A DNA stretch of 64,000 bases, taken from contig NZ_CP059676.1 of NCBI RefSeq assembly GCF_014069875.1, forward strand, positions 1-64,000, in the 5' to 3' direction. Origin of the DNA: Flaviflexus equikiangi. Its GTDB lineage: Bacteria > Actinomycetota > Actinomycetes > Actinomycetales > Actinomycetaceae. A program made the translations under genes and the position numbers. Position 1 is the stretch's first letter. Every line of letters starts with the position of its first letter. Of this stretch, positions 53,717-61,275 are shown piece by piece. A model generated the notes under the pieces. The model did no database searches and had not been told where the DNA came from. It worked only from the letters and a program-made list of their open reading frames with translations.

Positions 53717-54583
53717 ATGCGGATCGAGCACGAGAGGCTGCCTTCCTTCGGCGAGACCTTCACCGCTGCGGCGATGCAGGCCGTGCGTGTCAAGGCGGGA
53801 CGCGGCGCAAGCAGTCTTCCGGGAACAGAGGCGCGAGCAACCCTCTCGGCCGACCCGGAGAAGCATGCCGACTTCGTCCATCTCGTCGGCGACACGGTGA
53901 CGGATCACCTTCACCCCGGGTACGTCCATGCGCTCGGCTTCCCGCTGACGATGTCGCTGCTCGTCCAGAAGGATTTCCCGCTGCCGCTCCTCGGCATGCT
54001 GCACCTGACGAACAGGGTGACGCAGAGCCGCGGCATTGAGCTGGGGGAGACGATGGAGCTGATCGCTTCCGTGGAGAATCCTCGGGCGCACTATGCCGGG
54101 ACGCTTATCGACTCGATCGTCCGCGTCATGGTCGACGGCGAAGAGGTCATGGTCGACACGGCGGGTTATCTCGTCCGGGGCTCGGACCTGGGCGGCCCCC
54201 GCCCGGAACGTCCCGATCGTGAAGAGTTCGAGCCGGGCCGTGCGACGGCCGTCTGGTCCCTGTCGGGAGACACCGGTCGCCGCTATGCGAAGGTTTCCGG
54301 TGACGGCAACCCGATCCACCTCTCGAAGGTGACGGCGAAGCCATTCGGTTTCGACAAGCCGATCGTTCACGGCATGTATTCCGCGTCTCGCGCCTATTCC
54401 GCCACCGGGAAGGGCAACGACGGTCCGCGAGACTGGTTCGTCGAGTTCGAGGCGCCGATCTCCCTGCCTGGCAAAGTCCAGTTCGCGACGACCATGGTCG
54501 ATGGCAAGGCGGAGTATGTGGGGTGGCGGGCCGCTCGAGGCGAGAAACCTGCCCGTCGTCATTTCACGGGCTGGGTTGAGTAA
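53717..54583 (+). CDS. MaoC-like 3-hydroxyacyl dehydratase (HtdX-like)
   Basis: A 288-residue double-hotdog protein. The catalytic hydratase-2 motif is GDGNPIHLSKVTAKPFGF, followed by PIVHGMY. The N-terminal hotdog lacks these residues. It dehydrates 3-hydroxyacyl-CoA/ACP. It begins at the base after the fabG4-like stop codon. Together with the three neighbours it could form a complete beta-oxidation or chain-extension cycle. Confidence 0.93.
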   Translation: MRIEHERLPSFGETFTAAAMQAVRVKAGRGASSLPGTEARATLSADPEKHADFVHLVGDTVTDHLHPGYVHALGFPLTMSLLVQKDFPLPLLGMLHLTNRVTQSRGIELGETMELIASVENPRAHYAGTLIDSIVRVMVDGEEVMVDTAGYLVRGSDLGGPRPERPDREEFEPGRATAVWSLSGDTGRRYAKVSGDGNPIHLSKVTAKPFGFDKPIVHGMYSASRAYSATGKGNDGPRDWFVEFEAPISLPGKVQFATTMVDGKAEYVGWRAARGEKPARRHFTGWVE

Positions 54584-54637
54584 GTATCAATGGGATTTTG
54601 TCCCGTTTTTCACCAATGTTTCGTCAGATCTGATTAG

Positions 54638-55159
54638 ATGATTGGTATGCGAAAACGTGGTTGTGCATTGGCACTGGCTGTGCTGATGTCGGGATGTGCG
54701 GCGACTGACGAGCCGTACGTCCCGAGCCACACGCCCACCTCGATCGAGCCTGCGGGAGATCCCTCCGCGACGCGGGGGCCGGTGAACTCCGAGTTGTTCT
54801 CGGCGATCGAGAAGGCAGAGAACTTCTTCGGCGGCCATGCTGTCGCCTTCGAAAGCCGAGCCGAGGCCTATACGGTGTCTGTCATATCGCGCGGGACGCT
54901 GCGAGAGATCACCATCGTCGGATCGGGAGTCATCGTCAACACCCTCCGAGATTTCGACGAGGGGCTTGAGGATTTCTTGGAGAACCAGGTCGTGACACTG
55001 GCGGACGCGGTCGATGCGGCATCGATCGCGACCCCCGGCAGGGTCGATTCTGCTCGCATCGTCCTCGACGACGGCGACCCTCACTATGTTGTCGTCATCG
55101 AGACCGACGAGGATCTTGTCGAGGTCAAAGTGGACGGCTATAGCGCGCAGATCCTCTGA
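54638..55159 (+). CDS. PepSY-like lipoprotein
   Basis: A 173-residue exported lipoprotein with signal peptide and lipobox LMSGC (Cys20). The C-terminal half resembles two PepSY-type units (ITIVGSGVIVNTLRDF; TPGRVDSARIVLDDGDPHYVVVIETD). PepSY domains are proposed inhibitors or sensors of extracellular proteins. The start may instead be ATG 54647. A weak GGGA/TCCC hairpin plus T-run (54592-54609) lies upstream and may end the fabG4-like operon. Confidence 0.8.
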   Translation: MIGMRKRGCALALAVLMSGCAATDEPYVPSHTPTSIEPAGDPSATRGPVNSELFSAIEKAENFFGGHAVAFESRAEAYTVSVISRGTLREITIVGSGVIVNTLRDFDEGLEDFLENQVVTLADAVDAASIATPGRVDSARIVLDDGDPHYVVVIETDEDLVEVKVDGYSAQIL

Positions 55160-55178
55160 CGGCCCTGCGGGTCTTTTG

Positions 55179-55198
55179 CCCCGTGAGCACGGGGTTTG
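55179..55198 (+). terminator. Intrinsic terminator after PepSY-like lipoprotein
   Basis: Stem CCCCGT-GAGC-ACGGGG followed by TTTGT. Confidence 0.65.
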
Positions 55199-55245
55199 TC
55201 GGCGGCTCTGAGACAGTAGTCCTATATGCCCGCTTTTTCCTTATC

Positions 55246-55251
55246 TATCCT
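55246..55251 (+). promoter_or_regulatory. -10 hexamer of HxlR gene (leaderless type)
   Basis: TATCCT, six bases before the ATG at 55258. Confidence 0.5.
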
Positions 55252-55257
55252 TAGCCC

Positions 55258-55605
55258 ATGACGGTACAGGACGAGCCTCTCAAGGGGCGGATGGACGTGC
55301 CCCTCGAGAAGTGCGAGGAGCTCGAACGCATCCACTTTATCCTCGGGAAGCGGTGGATGGGTCCGATCGTCGACACCCTCCGCCAACGTCCCGCCCACTT
55401 CAACGAGCTCTCGAAAGTTCTCGACGTGTCGCGGCGCATGCTGTCCGCGCGGTTGAAGGAACTGATCTCTATCGGCGTGGTGGAACGCACGGACGAACAC
55501 GGGGAGATCCTCTACGCGCTCACGCCGTCCGGCCAGGAGCTGGGCCCCTCGCTCGACGTCATGCGCGAGTGGGCAATCCGGCACGTGGATCTCATCCGCG
55601 ATTGA
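55258..55605 (+). CDS. HxlR family winged-helix regulator
   Basis: A 115-residue one-domain DNA-binding protein. HxlR pattern: ILGKRWMGPIVDTLRQRPAHFNEL, SRRMLSARLKELISIGVVER and LTPSGQELGPSL. Cys19 near the N-terminus could be a redox or electrophile sensor, as in related regulators. Leaderless start supported by TATCCT. It is upstream of the queuosine transporter on the same strand, 89 bases away, but a direct link is unproven. Confidence 0.92.
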   Translation: MTVQDEPLKGRMDVPLEKCEELERIHFILGKRWMGPIVDTLRQRPAHFNELSKVLDVSRRMLSARLKELISIGVVERTDEHGEILYALTPSGQELGPSLDVMREWAIRHVDLIRD

Positions 55606-55618
55606 TTCGCTACACTAT

Positions 55619-55682
55619 GTGACGAAGCGTTCCGCTTCCCGAACACGCCCGGTGGTGGCAGCACCGAGCTCTCCTTCGTCAC
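55619..55682 (+). promoter_or_regulatory. Structured leader (riboswitch candidate) before queuosine transporter
   Basis: The 89-base gap folds on paper into a three-way junction. P1 is a perfect 9-bp stem GTGACGAAG/CTTCGTCAC (55619-55627, 55674-55682). P2 is GTTC/GAAC (55629-55632, 55641-55644). P3 is GCCCGGTG/CACCGAGC with one A-C mismatch (55647-55654, 55662-55669) and loop GTGGCAG. The ribosome site GAGG starts just after P1. Downstream genes handle queuosine precursors, which preQ1 riboswitches sense, but the sequence does not look like preQ1-I or II as I know them. A TACACT hexamer (55611-55616) could start transcription at about 55623, trimming P1. Confidence 0.5.
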
Positions 55683-55694
55683 CCTGAGGTTCGC

Positions 55695-56366
55695 ATGTCT
55701 GCCTATTCTTTTGCCCCGGTACGCCGGGGACACTACGACATCATCGTCGTCTTCTTCGTCCCCTTCCTGCTGCTGTCGAATATCGGCGCCACGAAGCTCA
55801 TCGAGATCGGAGTTTTCGACTGGACGCTGATCTTCGACGGCGGGGCGATCCTGTTCCCGCTGACCTATATCCTCGGCGATGTCCTGGCCGAGGTCTACGG
55901 GTTCAGGCCCGCCCGCCGCGCGATCCTGCTCGGCATGTTCGTGTCGATCATGGCATCGGCCGTGTTCTTCCTCGTCCAGATCGCTCCCCCCGCTGCGGAC
56001 TACGAGAACCAGGCCGCCTTTGAGGCCGTGCTCGGGTTCGTCCCTCGGATAGTTGCCGCGTCCGTCGCCGGCTATGTCGTCGGCCAGCTCATCAACTCGT
56101 GGGTGCTCGTCACCATCAAGAAGAAGTACGGTGAGAAGAACCTGTGGGCCCGGCTCATGGGCTCGACCGTCCTCGGAGAAGCGGCAGACACGATGATCTT
56201 CTGTGTCGTCGCCTGGGTGGGCGTCATGCCGGCCTCCACCATCCTCAACCTCATGATCGTCGGCTACGTCTACAAAGTCGCGGTCGAAATCGTCCTCCTT
56301 CCCGTCACCTATCGTGTTGTCGCCTGGGTGAAGAGAACGGAACCCGCCTACCAGGAGATCCTGTGA
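55695..56366 (+). CDS. yhhQ: Queuosine precursor transporter (YhhQ/VUT family)
   Basis: A 223-residue membrane importer of preQ0/preQ1-type bases with about six helices. VUT features: FLLLSNIGATKLIEIG, FPLTYILGDVLAEVYG, AGYVVGQLINSWVL and GSTVLGEAADTMIF. It overlaps tgt by four bases (GTGA), so precursor uptake and tRNA insertion are co-translated. No de novo queuosine genes (queC/D/E/F) are visible, suggesting salvage. Confidence 0.94.
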   Translation: MSAYSFAPVRRGHYDIIVVFFVPFLLLSNIGATKLIEIGVFDWTLIFDGGAILFPLTYILGDVLAEVYGFRPARRAILLGMFVSIMASAVFFLVQIAPPAADYENQAAFEAVLGFVPRIVAASVAGYVVGQLINSWVLVTIKKKYGEKNLWARLMGSTVLGEAADTMIFCVVAWVGVMPASTILNLMIVGYVYKVAVEIVLLPVTYRVVAWVKRTEPAYQEIL

Positions 56367-57595
56367 CCTTTACTGTCAATACTCGCCTCGACGGCCTCGG
56401 CCGCGCCGGCACTCTGACGACGCCGCACGGCACGATCCACACACCGGCCTTTATCCCCGTCGGGACGAAAGCGACCGTGAAAGCGGTGCTGCCCGAATCG
56501 ATCAAGGATGTGGGTGCGCAGGCCGTCTTGGCCAACGCCTATCACCTGTTCCTCCAGCCGGGCTCCGACATTGTCGACGAGGCTGGCGGCCTCGGTGCGT
56601 TCATGAACTGGCCAGGCCCCACGTTCACGGATTCCGGCGGTTTCCAGGTGATGAGCCTGGGCACCGGTTACAAGAAAGTCCTGTCCGAGCAGTTCGCTGG
56701 ATCCGGCCAGAAGGGCCGTGACGGCTCCGATCTCGAAGTTGCGGAGAACAAGATCCGGCGCGCCCACATCGACGACGATGGCGTCACGTTCAAGTCTCAC
56801 CTCGACGGGACGAAGCACAGGTTCACGTCTGAAGTATCGATGCGGATCCAGCACGAGCTGGGCGCCGACATCATCTTTGCCTTCGATGAGCTCACAACGC
56901 TCCTCAATTCTCGTCCCTACCAGGAGGAGGCGCTGGAACGGACCAGGCTGTGGGCGGAACGATGCCTTGTCGCACACAAGAAGCTCACCGAGGAGCGTGA
57001 CGGCAAGCCCTACCAGCAGCTGTTCGGTGTGCTGCAGGGCGCCCAATACGAAGATCTGCGCCGCAAGGCGGCGCGTGACCTGGGCGCCATGGAAGTCGAT
57101 GGCCAGATGTTCGACGGCTTCGGCATCGGCGGTGCCCTCGAGAAAGAGAACCTGGGAACGATCGTGGGCTGGGTGAGCGAGGAGCTTCCCGAGAACAAGG
57201 CACGTCATCTCCTCGGCATTTCCGAACCGGATGACTTGTTCGCGGCAGTCGAAGCTGGAGCGGATACGTTCGATTGCGTGAACCCGTCCCGAGTGGCACG
57301 CAACGCCGCCATCTACTCCCCGGACGGCCGCTTCAACGTGACACGGTCCGAGTTCCGGAGGAACTTCACGCCCCTCGTGGAGGGCTGTGGATGCTACACG
57401 TGCACGCACTATACGAAGGCATACCTTCATCACACGTTCAAAGCGAAAGAGATGATCTCCTCGACTCTCGCCACCATCCACAACGAGTACTACACGGTCC
57501 AGCTCGTCGACTCCATTCGCCGCTCCATCACCGATGGGACGTTCGCGGAGTTCAAGGAAGAAACGCTGGGACGGTTCTACGCCAACCGGCGCTGA
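56363..57595 (+). CDS. tgt: tRNA-guanine transglycosylase
   Basis: Exchanges guanine-34 of His/Asp/Asn/Tyr tRNAs for a queuosine precursor. The 410 residues include DSGGFQ with Asp90, DTFDCVNPSR near the nucleophile Asp and the zinc motif GCGCYTCTHYTKAYLHH. An insertion after SLGTGYKK (about residues 105-135) lengthens the enzyme over the E. coli form. GTG 56363 overlaps the transporter stop. The longer upstream frame is not coding. Confidence 0.96.
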   Translation: MTFTVNTRLDGLGRAGTLTTPHGTIHTPAFIPVGTKATVKAVLPESIKDVGAQAVLANAYHLFLQPGSDIVDEAGGLGAFMNWPGPTFTDSGGFQVMSLGTGYKKVLSEQFAGSGQKGRDGSDLEVAENKIRRAHIDDDGVTFKSHLDGTKHRFTSEVSMRIQHELGADIIFAFDELTTLLNSRPYQEEALERTRLWAERCLVAHKKLTEERDGKPYQQLFGVLQGAQYEDLRRKAARDLGAMEVDGQMFDGFGIGGALEKENLGTIVGWVSEELPENKARHLLGISEPDDLFAAVEAGADTFDCVNPSRVARNAAIYSPDGRFNVTRSEFRRNFTPLVEGCGCYTCTHYTKAYLHHTFKAKEMISSTLATIHNEYYTVQLVDSIRRSITDGTFAEFKEETLGRFYANRR

Positions 57596-57615
57596 TTAGA
57601 CGCGTCCGGTTGGCG
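57580..57615. terminator. Terminator overlapping the end of tgt
   Basis: Perfect 10-bp stem CGCCAACCGG / CCGGTTGGCG. The left arm is inside the last tgt codons and the stop codon is in the loop. It serves the convergent FtsX gene as well. Confidence 0.65.
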
Positions 57616-57626
57616 CAGAAGCCGGC

Positions 57627-59012
57627 TCAGTCGTTGCGGCGGTAGTCGGCCGTGAGAATCCTCGACTCGATCGGCCGCGATGCGCTGGCGGCAGCGAGAC
57701 AGAGGACGAATCCGAAGAGCACGACTCCGAGGAGGCCCGTCAGCCCGCTCATCTCGATCGTGAACCCCGGGGTGGCGGCCGTCATCGTCGCCATTGCGAG
57801 GAAACCGAGCGGGATCGCGAGCCCGAGGGTGGCGACGAGGGGGAGCAGGACCTGACGGTATCGTGCGGTCCCGAAGACTTGACGCGGGGTGCCCATGCGG
57901 GTCAGGGCAACGGTCTGATCTGCTCGATCCACGGTGAATGCCGCCTGGTTGATCAGCGTTGAGGTGGCTGCCACGACCATCCCGATCACGAGGGTCACCA
58001 TCGTGCCGGTCGAAATGTCCTTGACTTGCAGGTTGAAGATGGGATCGTCGGGCGTGACTGGCATGCCGGCCATGAACGCGGCGATGAAACCGATGAAGGC
58101 CAGTGCCGCCACGTTCCGCCACGCATCCCGAGGCTGAGCAACGAGCCGTCTCATCGCCAGCACCGTGGCGGGGCTGGATGATCGGGCAAGCGGCCGGGCG
58201 ATCAGCTGAATGAGCCATGGTCCGACCAGATTGACCGTGAACAGGAGGAGGACCAGGACGCCCGCGATTGTCGCGAACACCATGAAGTCCGATTCGCGAA
58301 GGTTGAACGTCTGCGAGGCCACGATGAAGAGGACGATGGCGAAGGCGAAAGCGATGACGCGCCAGAACTTCAGTGCCTTCGGAGATTCCCGCCGAGCAAC
58401 CCCAAGGGGGCTGATGACCACACGCTGCAGTCCGATCACGGTCGACAGGGCGGAGAGGACGAGGATGACGACGACAACCGTGCCGTTCACCCACCATGGC
58501 GCGACCATCTCCCCAGCGGATATGGGGGAGCTGTGGAAGGAGATGAACTGCCACAGCGGCAGGCTGAGGGCGAAAAGGAGCGACCCGAGCAGTGCTCCGG
58601 CGACCGTGAGGACGACGGACTCGATGACAGACATGAGAACCACTTCCCCGCCCGTCATCCCGATCAGTCGAAGGGAAGCGAGCCTGCGGGCGCGTCCGGA
58701 TGCTCCGAGCCGGGCCGCCCCTCCGCCCAGACCGAGAATCGGTACGACAAGGATCGCGCACGCCACGATCGCGAGGAACACGTAGGTCTGCGCGAACTCC
58801 TGCGCTGACCAATACTCGTATTCGCTATTGGAGACGACGTCGACTAGTGCTTGGGGAGGGTTGTTGTAGCGGTCGACGAACATACTCGTACCCCCGGCCA
58901 CTGTCAGAGCAAGAAAGCTCGTCACAGCGAAAGCAAGGATCGCGAGAACATCAAGTCCGGACCGGTTGGTTCTTATCCGGGAGATCGCGAGGCGCGACGA
59001 CAGGCCGATCAT
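57627..59012 (-). CDS. FtsX-like ABC transporter permease
   Basis: A 461-residue membrane protein with about ten helices in two FtsX-type halves. It resembles exporters and sensors for cell-wall-active peptides or lipoproteins. It lacks the very large extracellular loop of BceB. The start overlaps the end of the ATPase gene by four bases. With the divergent two-component system it may form an envelope-stress module. Confidence 0.85.
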   Translation of the reverse strand: MIGLSSRLAISRIRTNRSGLDVLAILAFAVTSFLALTVAGGTSMFVDRYNNPPQALVDVVSNSEYEYWSAQEFAQTYVFLAIVACAILVVPILGLGGGAARLGASGRARRLASLRLIGMTGGEVVLMSVIESVVLTVAGALLGSLLFALSLPLWQFISFHSSPISAGEMVAPWWVNGTVVVVILVLSALSTVIGLQRVVISPLGVARRESPKALKFWRVIAFAFAIVLFIVASQTFNLRESDFMVFATIAGVLVLLLFTVNLVGPWLIQLIARPLARSSSPATVLAMRRLVAQPRDAWRNVAALAFIGFIAAFMAGMPVTPDDPIFNLQVKDISTGTMVTLVIGMVVAATSTLINQAAFTVDRADQTVALTRMGTPRQVFGTARYRQVLLPLVATLGLAIPLGFLAMATMTAATPGFTIEMSGLTGLLGVVLFGFVLCLAAASASRPIESRILTADYRRND

Positions 59013-59695
59013 CGTCCCACACCCAGCTTCCTATCGTCGTGGATAATCGCATCCCGAATCTCGACAAGCCGGTTGCACCATTTCGCGACCTCCATGTCAT
59101 GCGTGACGACGATGAGAGTCGCCCCCGACATCTGGCACACAGTCGTCAAGATCTGCATGACCTCATGGCCCGTCGCCTGGTCGAGGGCACCCGTCGGCTC
59201 ATCCGCGAACACGACCGCGGGATGATGGACGAGGGAACGTGCGATCGCGACACGCTGCGCCTGCCCGCCCGACATCTCGCCCGGTTTGCGCCCAGCCATG
59301 CCGCTCAATCCGAGGCGATCAAGCCAGTGGGTTGCCTCCCTCATCGCCTTCGACCGTTTCCAGCCGGCAAGCAGGAGCGGGAAGGCCACATTCTCGGCTG
59401 CCGTGAGCTCGTCGACGAGCTGGCCGTCCTGGAACACGAAACCGAAGCGTTCGCGGCGCAGATGCGAGCGGTCACGGTCCCTCAGATCTGTCACGTTCGT
59501 CTCCCCCAGCCGGACCGTACCCGAATCGGGGCGGAGAATGCCGGAGAGGACATGAAGGAGGGTGGATTTGCCGGAGCCGGAAGGGCCCATGATGGCAAGA
59601 GACTCCCCTGACTGGACATCGAGGGAGACGTCGGCAAGCGCCTTGACCGTCCCATAAGTCTTGACGAGGTGTGTTGCGCGTATTGTGTCGTTCAT
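59009..59695 (-). CDS. ABC transporter ATP-binding protein (MacB/LolD type)
   Basis: A 228-residue ATPase. Walker A GPSGSGKSTL, Q-loop FVFQDGQLVDEL, signature MSGGQAQRVA, Walker B VVFADEPTGALD and H-switch VTHDME. The segment FADEPTGALD is typical of the MacB/LolD class, which works with FtsX permeases. ATG 59695 (GGTGGA upstream) is favoured over ATG 59704. The long open frame further upstream is antisense to the kinase gene and is not coding. Confidence 0.93.
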   Translation of the reverse strand: MNDTIRATHLVKTYGTVKALADVSLDVQSGESLAIMGPSGSGKSTLLHVLSGILRPDSGTVRLGETNVTDLRDRDRSHLRRERFGFVFQDGQLVDELTAAENVAFPLLLAGWKRSKAMREATHWLDRLGLSGMAGRKPGEMSGGQAQRVAIARSLVHHPAVVFADEPTGALDQATGHEVMQILTTVCQMSGATLIVVTHDMEVAKWCNRLVEIRDAIIHDDRKLGVGR

Positions 59696-59791
59696 GGTTC
59701 CCATTCCACCCGAGGGCCTCGGCCTGCACCATCCACCCCGGTGCCGTCTTGGAGTGGACCCAGGTCTACTCCGTCCGGGAGCTGACCACCC

Positions 59792-59797
59792 TAGAAT
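59792..59797 (+). promoter_or_regulatory. -10 hexamer of histidine kinase gene (leaderless type)
   Basis: TAGAAT, six bases before the ATG at 59804. Confidence 0.55.
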
Positions 59798-59803
59798 AGG
59801 GCT

Positions 59804-60619
59804 ATGAGAGCCAGCCTGAACATCGCCATCGCCGTCGGGGTGTTGGCCATTCTCGCCGTGGAACTGGTTCTCGGCTACCGCGACGGGGCCGTCTTCACAC
59901 TCCTTGCCGTGGTCCTCACGCTCGGCCTGAGCAGGCGGACGCGAGACGAGACCGGTCACGTCGAAGACCATGCCGACAACCTGGCAGAGCTGAGGCGCTC
60001 GCGGAGAGAGATCGTCGGTGCATTCGAGATCGAACGCCGCCGCATCGAACGAGACCTGCACGACGGCGCACAACAGTATCTCGTGGCCGCGACGATGAAG
60101 ATGGGAGAGGCCGCTCTCGAGGTCGATCCAGACAGCGCTGCGGGGCGTCTGCTCGCTGCCGCCCAGGATGATGCGGGCTTGGCCATGAAGGCGCTGCGTC
60201 ACACCGTGCATGGGATACACCCGCAGGTGTTGACAGATATGGGGCTGGAAGAGGCCGTGCGTGATCTGGCTCGCCGCTTCACCGATGTGGACGTTCGCTG
60301 CCCACATCCGCTCCCCTCGCTCCCCACGGGCGTGACGGCGTCAGGCTACTTCTTCGTCTCGGAGGCGCTGACGAATGCTGTCAAGTACGGCGGTCCCGCT
60401 GTCGTCCTGTTGACCGCGGATGAATCCCTCCACATCACCGTCACCGACCGAGGGCCCGGAGGCGCAGTCATCAGGCCCGGCCACGGCCTGTCTGGCATGA
60501 GGGAACGACTCGCGGCCTTCGGCGGCACCCTTCATCTTTCAAGCCCCACCGGCGGCCCCACAGAGGTGCGCGCCACCATGCCGCTTCTGCTCAACGTCGG
60601 AGAGTCAGGATACCTGTGA
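59804..60619 (+). CDS. Sensor histidine kinase (NarL-type, HisKA_3)
   Basis: A 271-residue membrane kinase. Two N-terminal helices (about 6-24 and 29-43) enclose almost no external loop, so it likely senses the membrane or a partner. The phosphoacceptor is His86 in ERDLHDGAQQ. ATPase N-box EALTNAVKYG and G-box DRGPGGAV, HGLSGMRERL follow. Leaderless start. The stop overlaps the response-regulator GTG. Divergent from the FtsX-type ABC genes. Confidence 0.93.
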   Translation: MRASLNIAIAVGVLAILAVELVLGYRDGAVFTLLAVVLTLGLSRRTRDETGHVEDHADNLAELRRSRREIVGAFEIERRRIERDLHDGAQQYLVAATMKMGEAALEVDPDSAAGRLLAAAQDDAGLAMKALRHTVHGIHPQVLTDMGLEEAVRDLARRFTDVDVRCPHPLPSLPTGVTASGYFFVSEALTNAVKYGGPAVVLLTADESLHITVTDRGPGGAVIRPGHGLSGMRERLAAFGGTLHLSSPTGGPTEVRATMPLLLNVGESGYL

Positions 60620-61275
60620 AGATCATTGTCGCCGACGATTCAGCACTCCTCCGGGAGGGAATCATCGGACTCGTCGAACGGCAGGGCCACGACGTTCTCG
60701 CCAGCGCGGAGGACGCGCCCGGGCTCGTCTCGGTCACAGCCTCCGCGATCGCGGCCGGGACGATCCCGGACGTCGTCATAGCGGATGTTCGCATGCCGCC
60801 GGGGATGGCCACGGACGGCCTGGATGCTGCCGTCGACCTGCGCGAAACCTATCCCGAGCTGGGGATCATGATCCTCTCCCAATATGTTGCCCCCGCCTAC
60901 GCGTCCCGCTTCCTCACGGGTGGAGTGGGAGGCTTCGGATATCTTCTCAAGGACAGGGTGGCCAAGGTTGGTGACTTCATGAGGTCCCTGACCGTCGTCG
61001 CCTCGGGAGGAATCATCATCGACCCCGAGGTGGCAGGCCAACTCGCGCAAGCGCGCTCCGGTCCTCTCGATTCCCTCACCCCGCGCGAGCGCGACGTGCT
61101 GGCCCTCATGGCGGAGGGCCTGTCGAACAGCCAGATCTCAGCCAAGCTCTACCTCTCAGCCGGGGCCGTCTCCAAATATGTGGCGTCTGTCTTCCTCAAG
61201 CTGGGCCTGCCGGTGGGTGAGGAGAATCGGCGCGTGCGTGCCGTTCTCGCCTACCTGACAGCGAGCAGGAGCTAA
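60616..61275 (+). CDS. Response regulator, NarL/FixJ family
   Basis: A 219-residue DNA-binding regulator. Receiver acidic pair in VADDSALL, phosphoacceptor Asp57 in VIADVRMPP and Lys in LLKDRV. C-terminal LuxR helix-turn-helix LTPRERDVLALMAEGLSNSQISAKLYLSAGAV (split by eye at about 150-180). GTG start overlaps the kinase stop. Likely targets include the divergent ABC exporter. Converges on the GH13 gene with a 4-base overlap. Confidence 0.95.
   Translation: MKIIVADDSALLREGIIGLVERQGHDVLASAEDAPGLVSVTASAIAAGTIPDVVIADVRMPPGMATDGLDAAVDLRETYPELGIMILSQYVAPAYASRFLTGGVGGFGYLLKDRVAKVGDFMRSLTVVASGGIIIDPEVAGQLAQARSGPLDSLTPRERDVLALMAEGLSNSQISAKLYLSAGAVSKYVASVFLKLGLPVGEENRRVRAVLAYLTASRS

Noticed and set aside
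52409-54562. 717-codon open frame antisense to the FabG4-like and MaoC genes
   Set aside because: Spans two clearly coding genes on the other strand and is very Arg/His/Asp-rich without domains.
55619-55682. Reading the yhhQ leader as the HxlR terminator
   Set aside because: The outer stem is not followed by a T-run and the interior has two further stems; a terminator would not need a junction.
59696-60307. N-terminal extension of the ABC ATPase
   Set aside because: Antisense to the histidine kinase gene and unlike any ATPase; internal ATG gives a normal protein.
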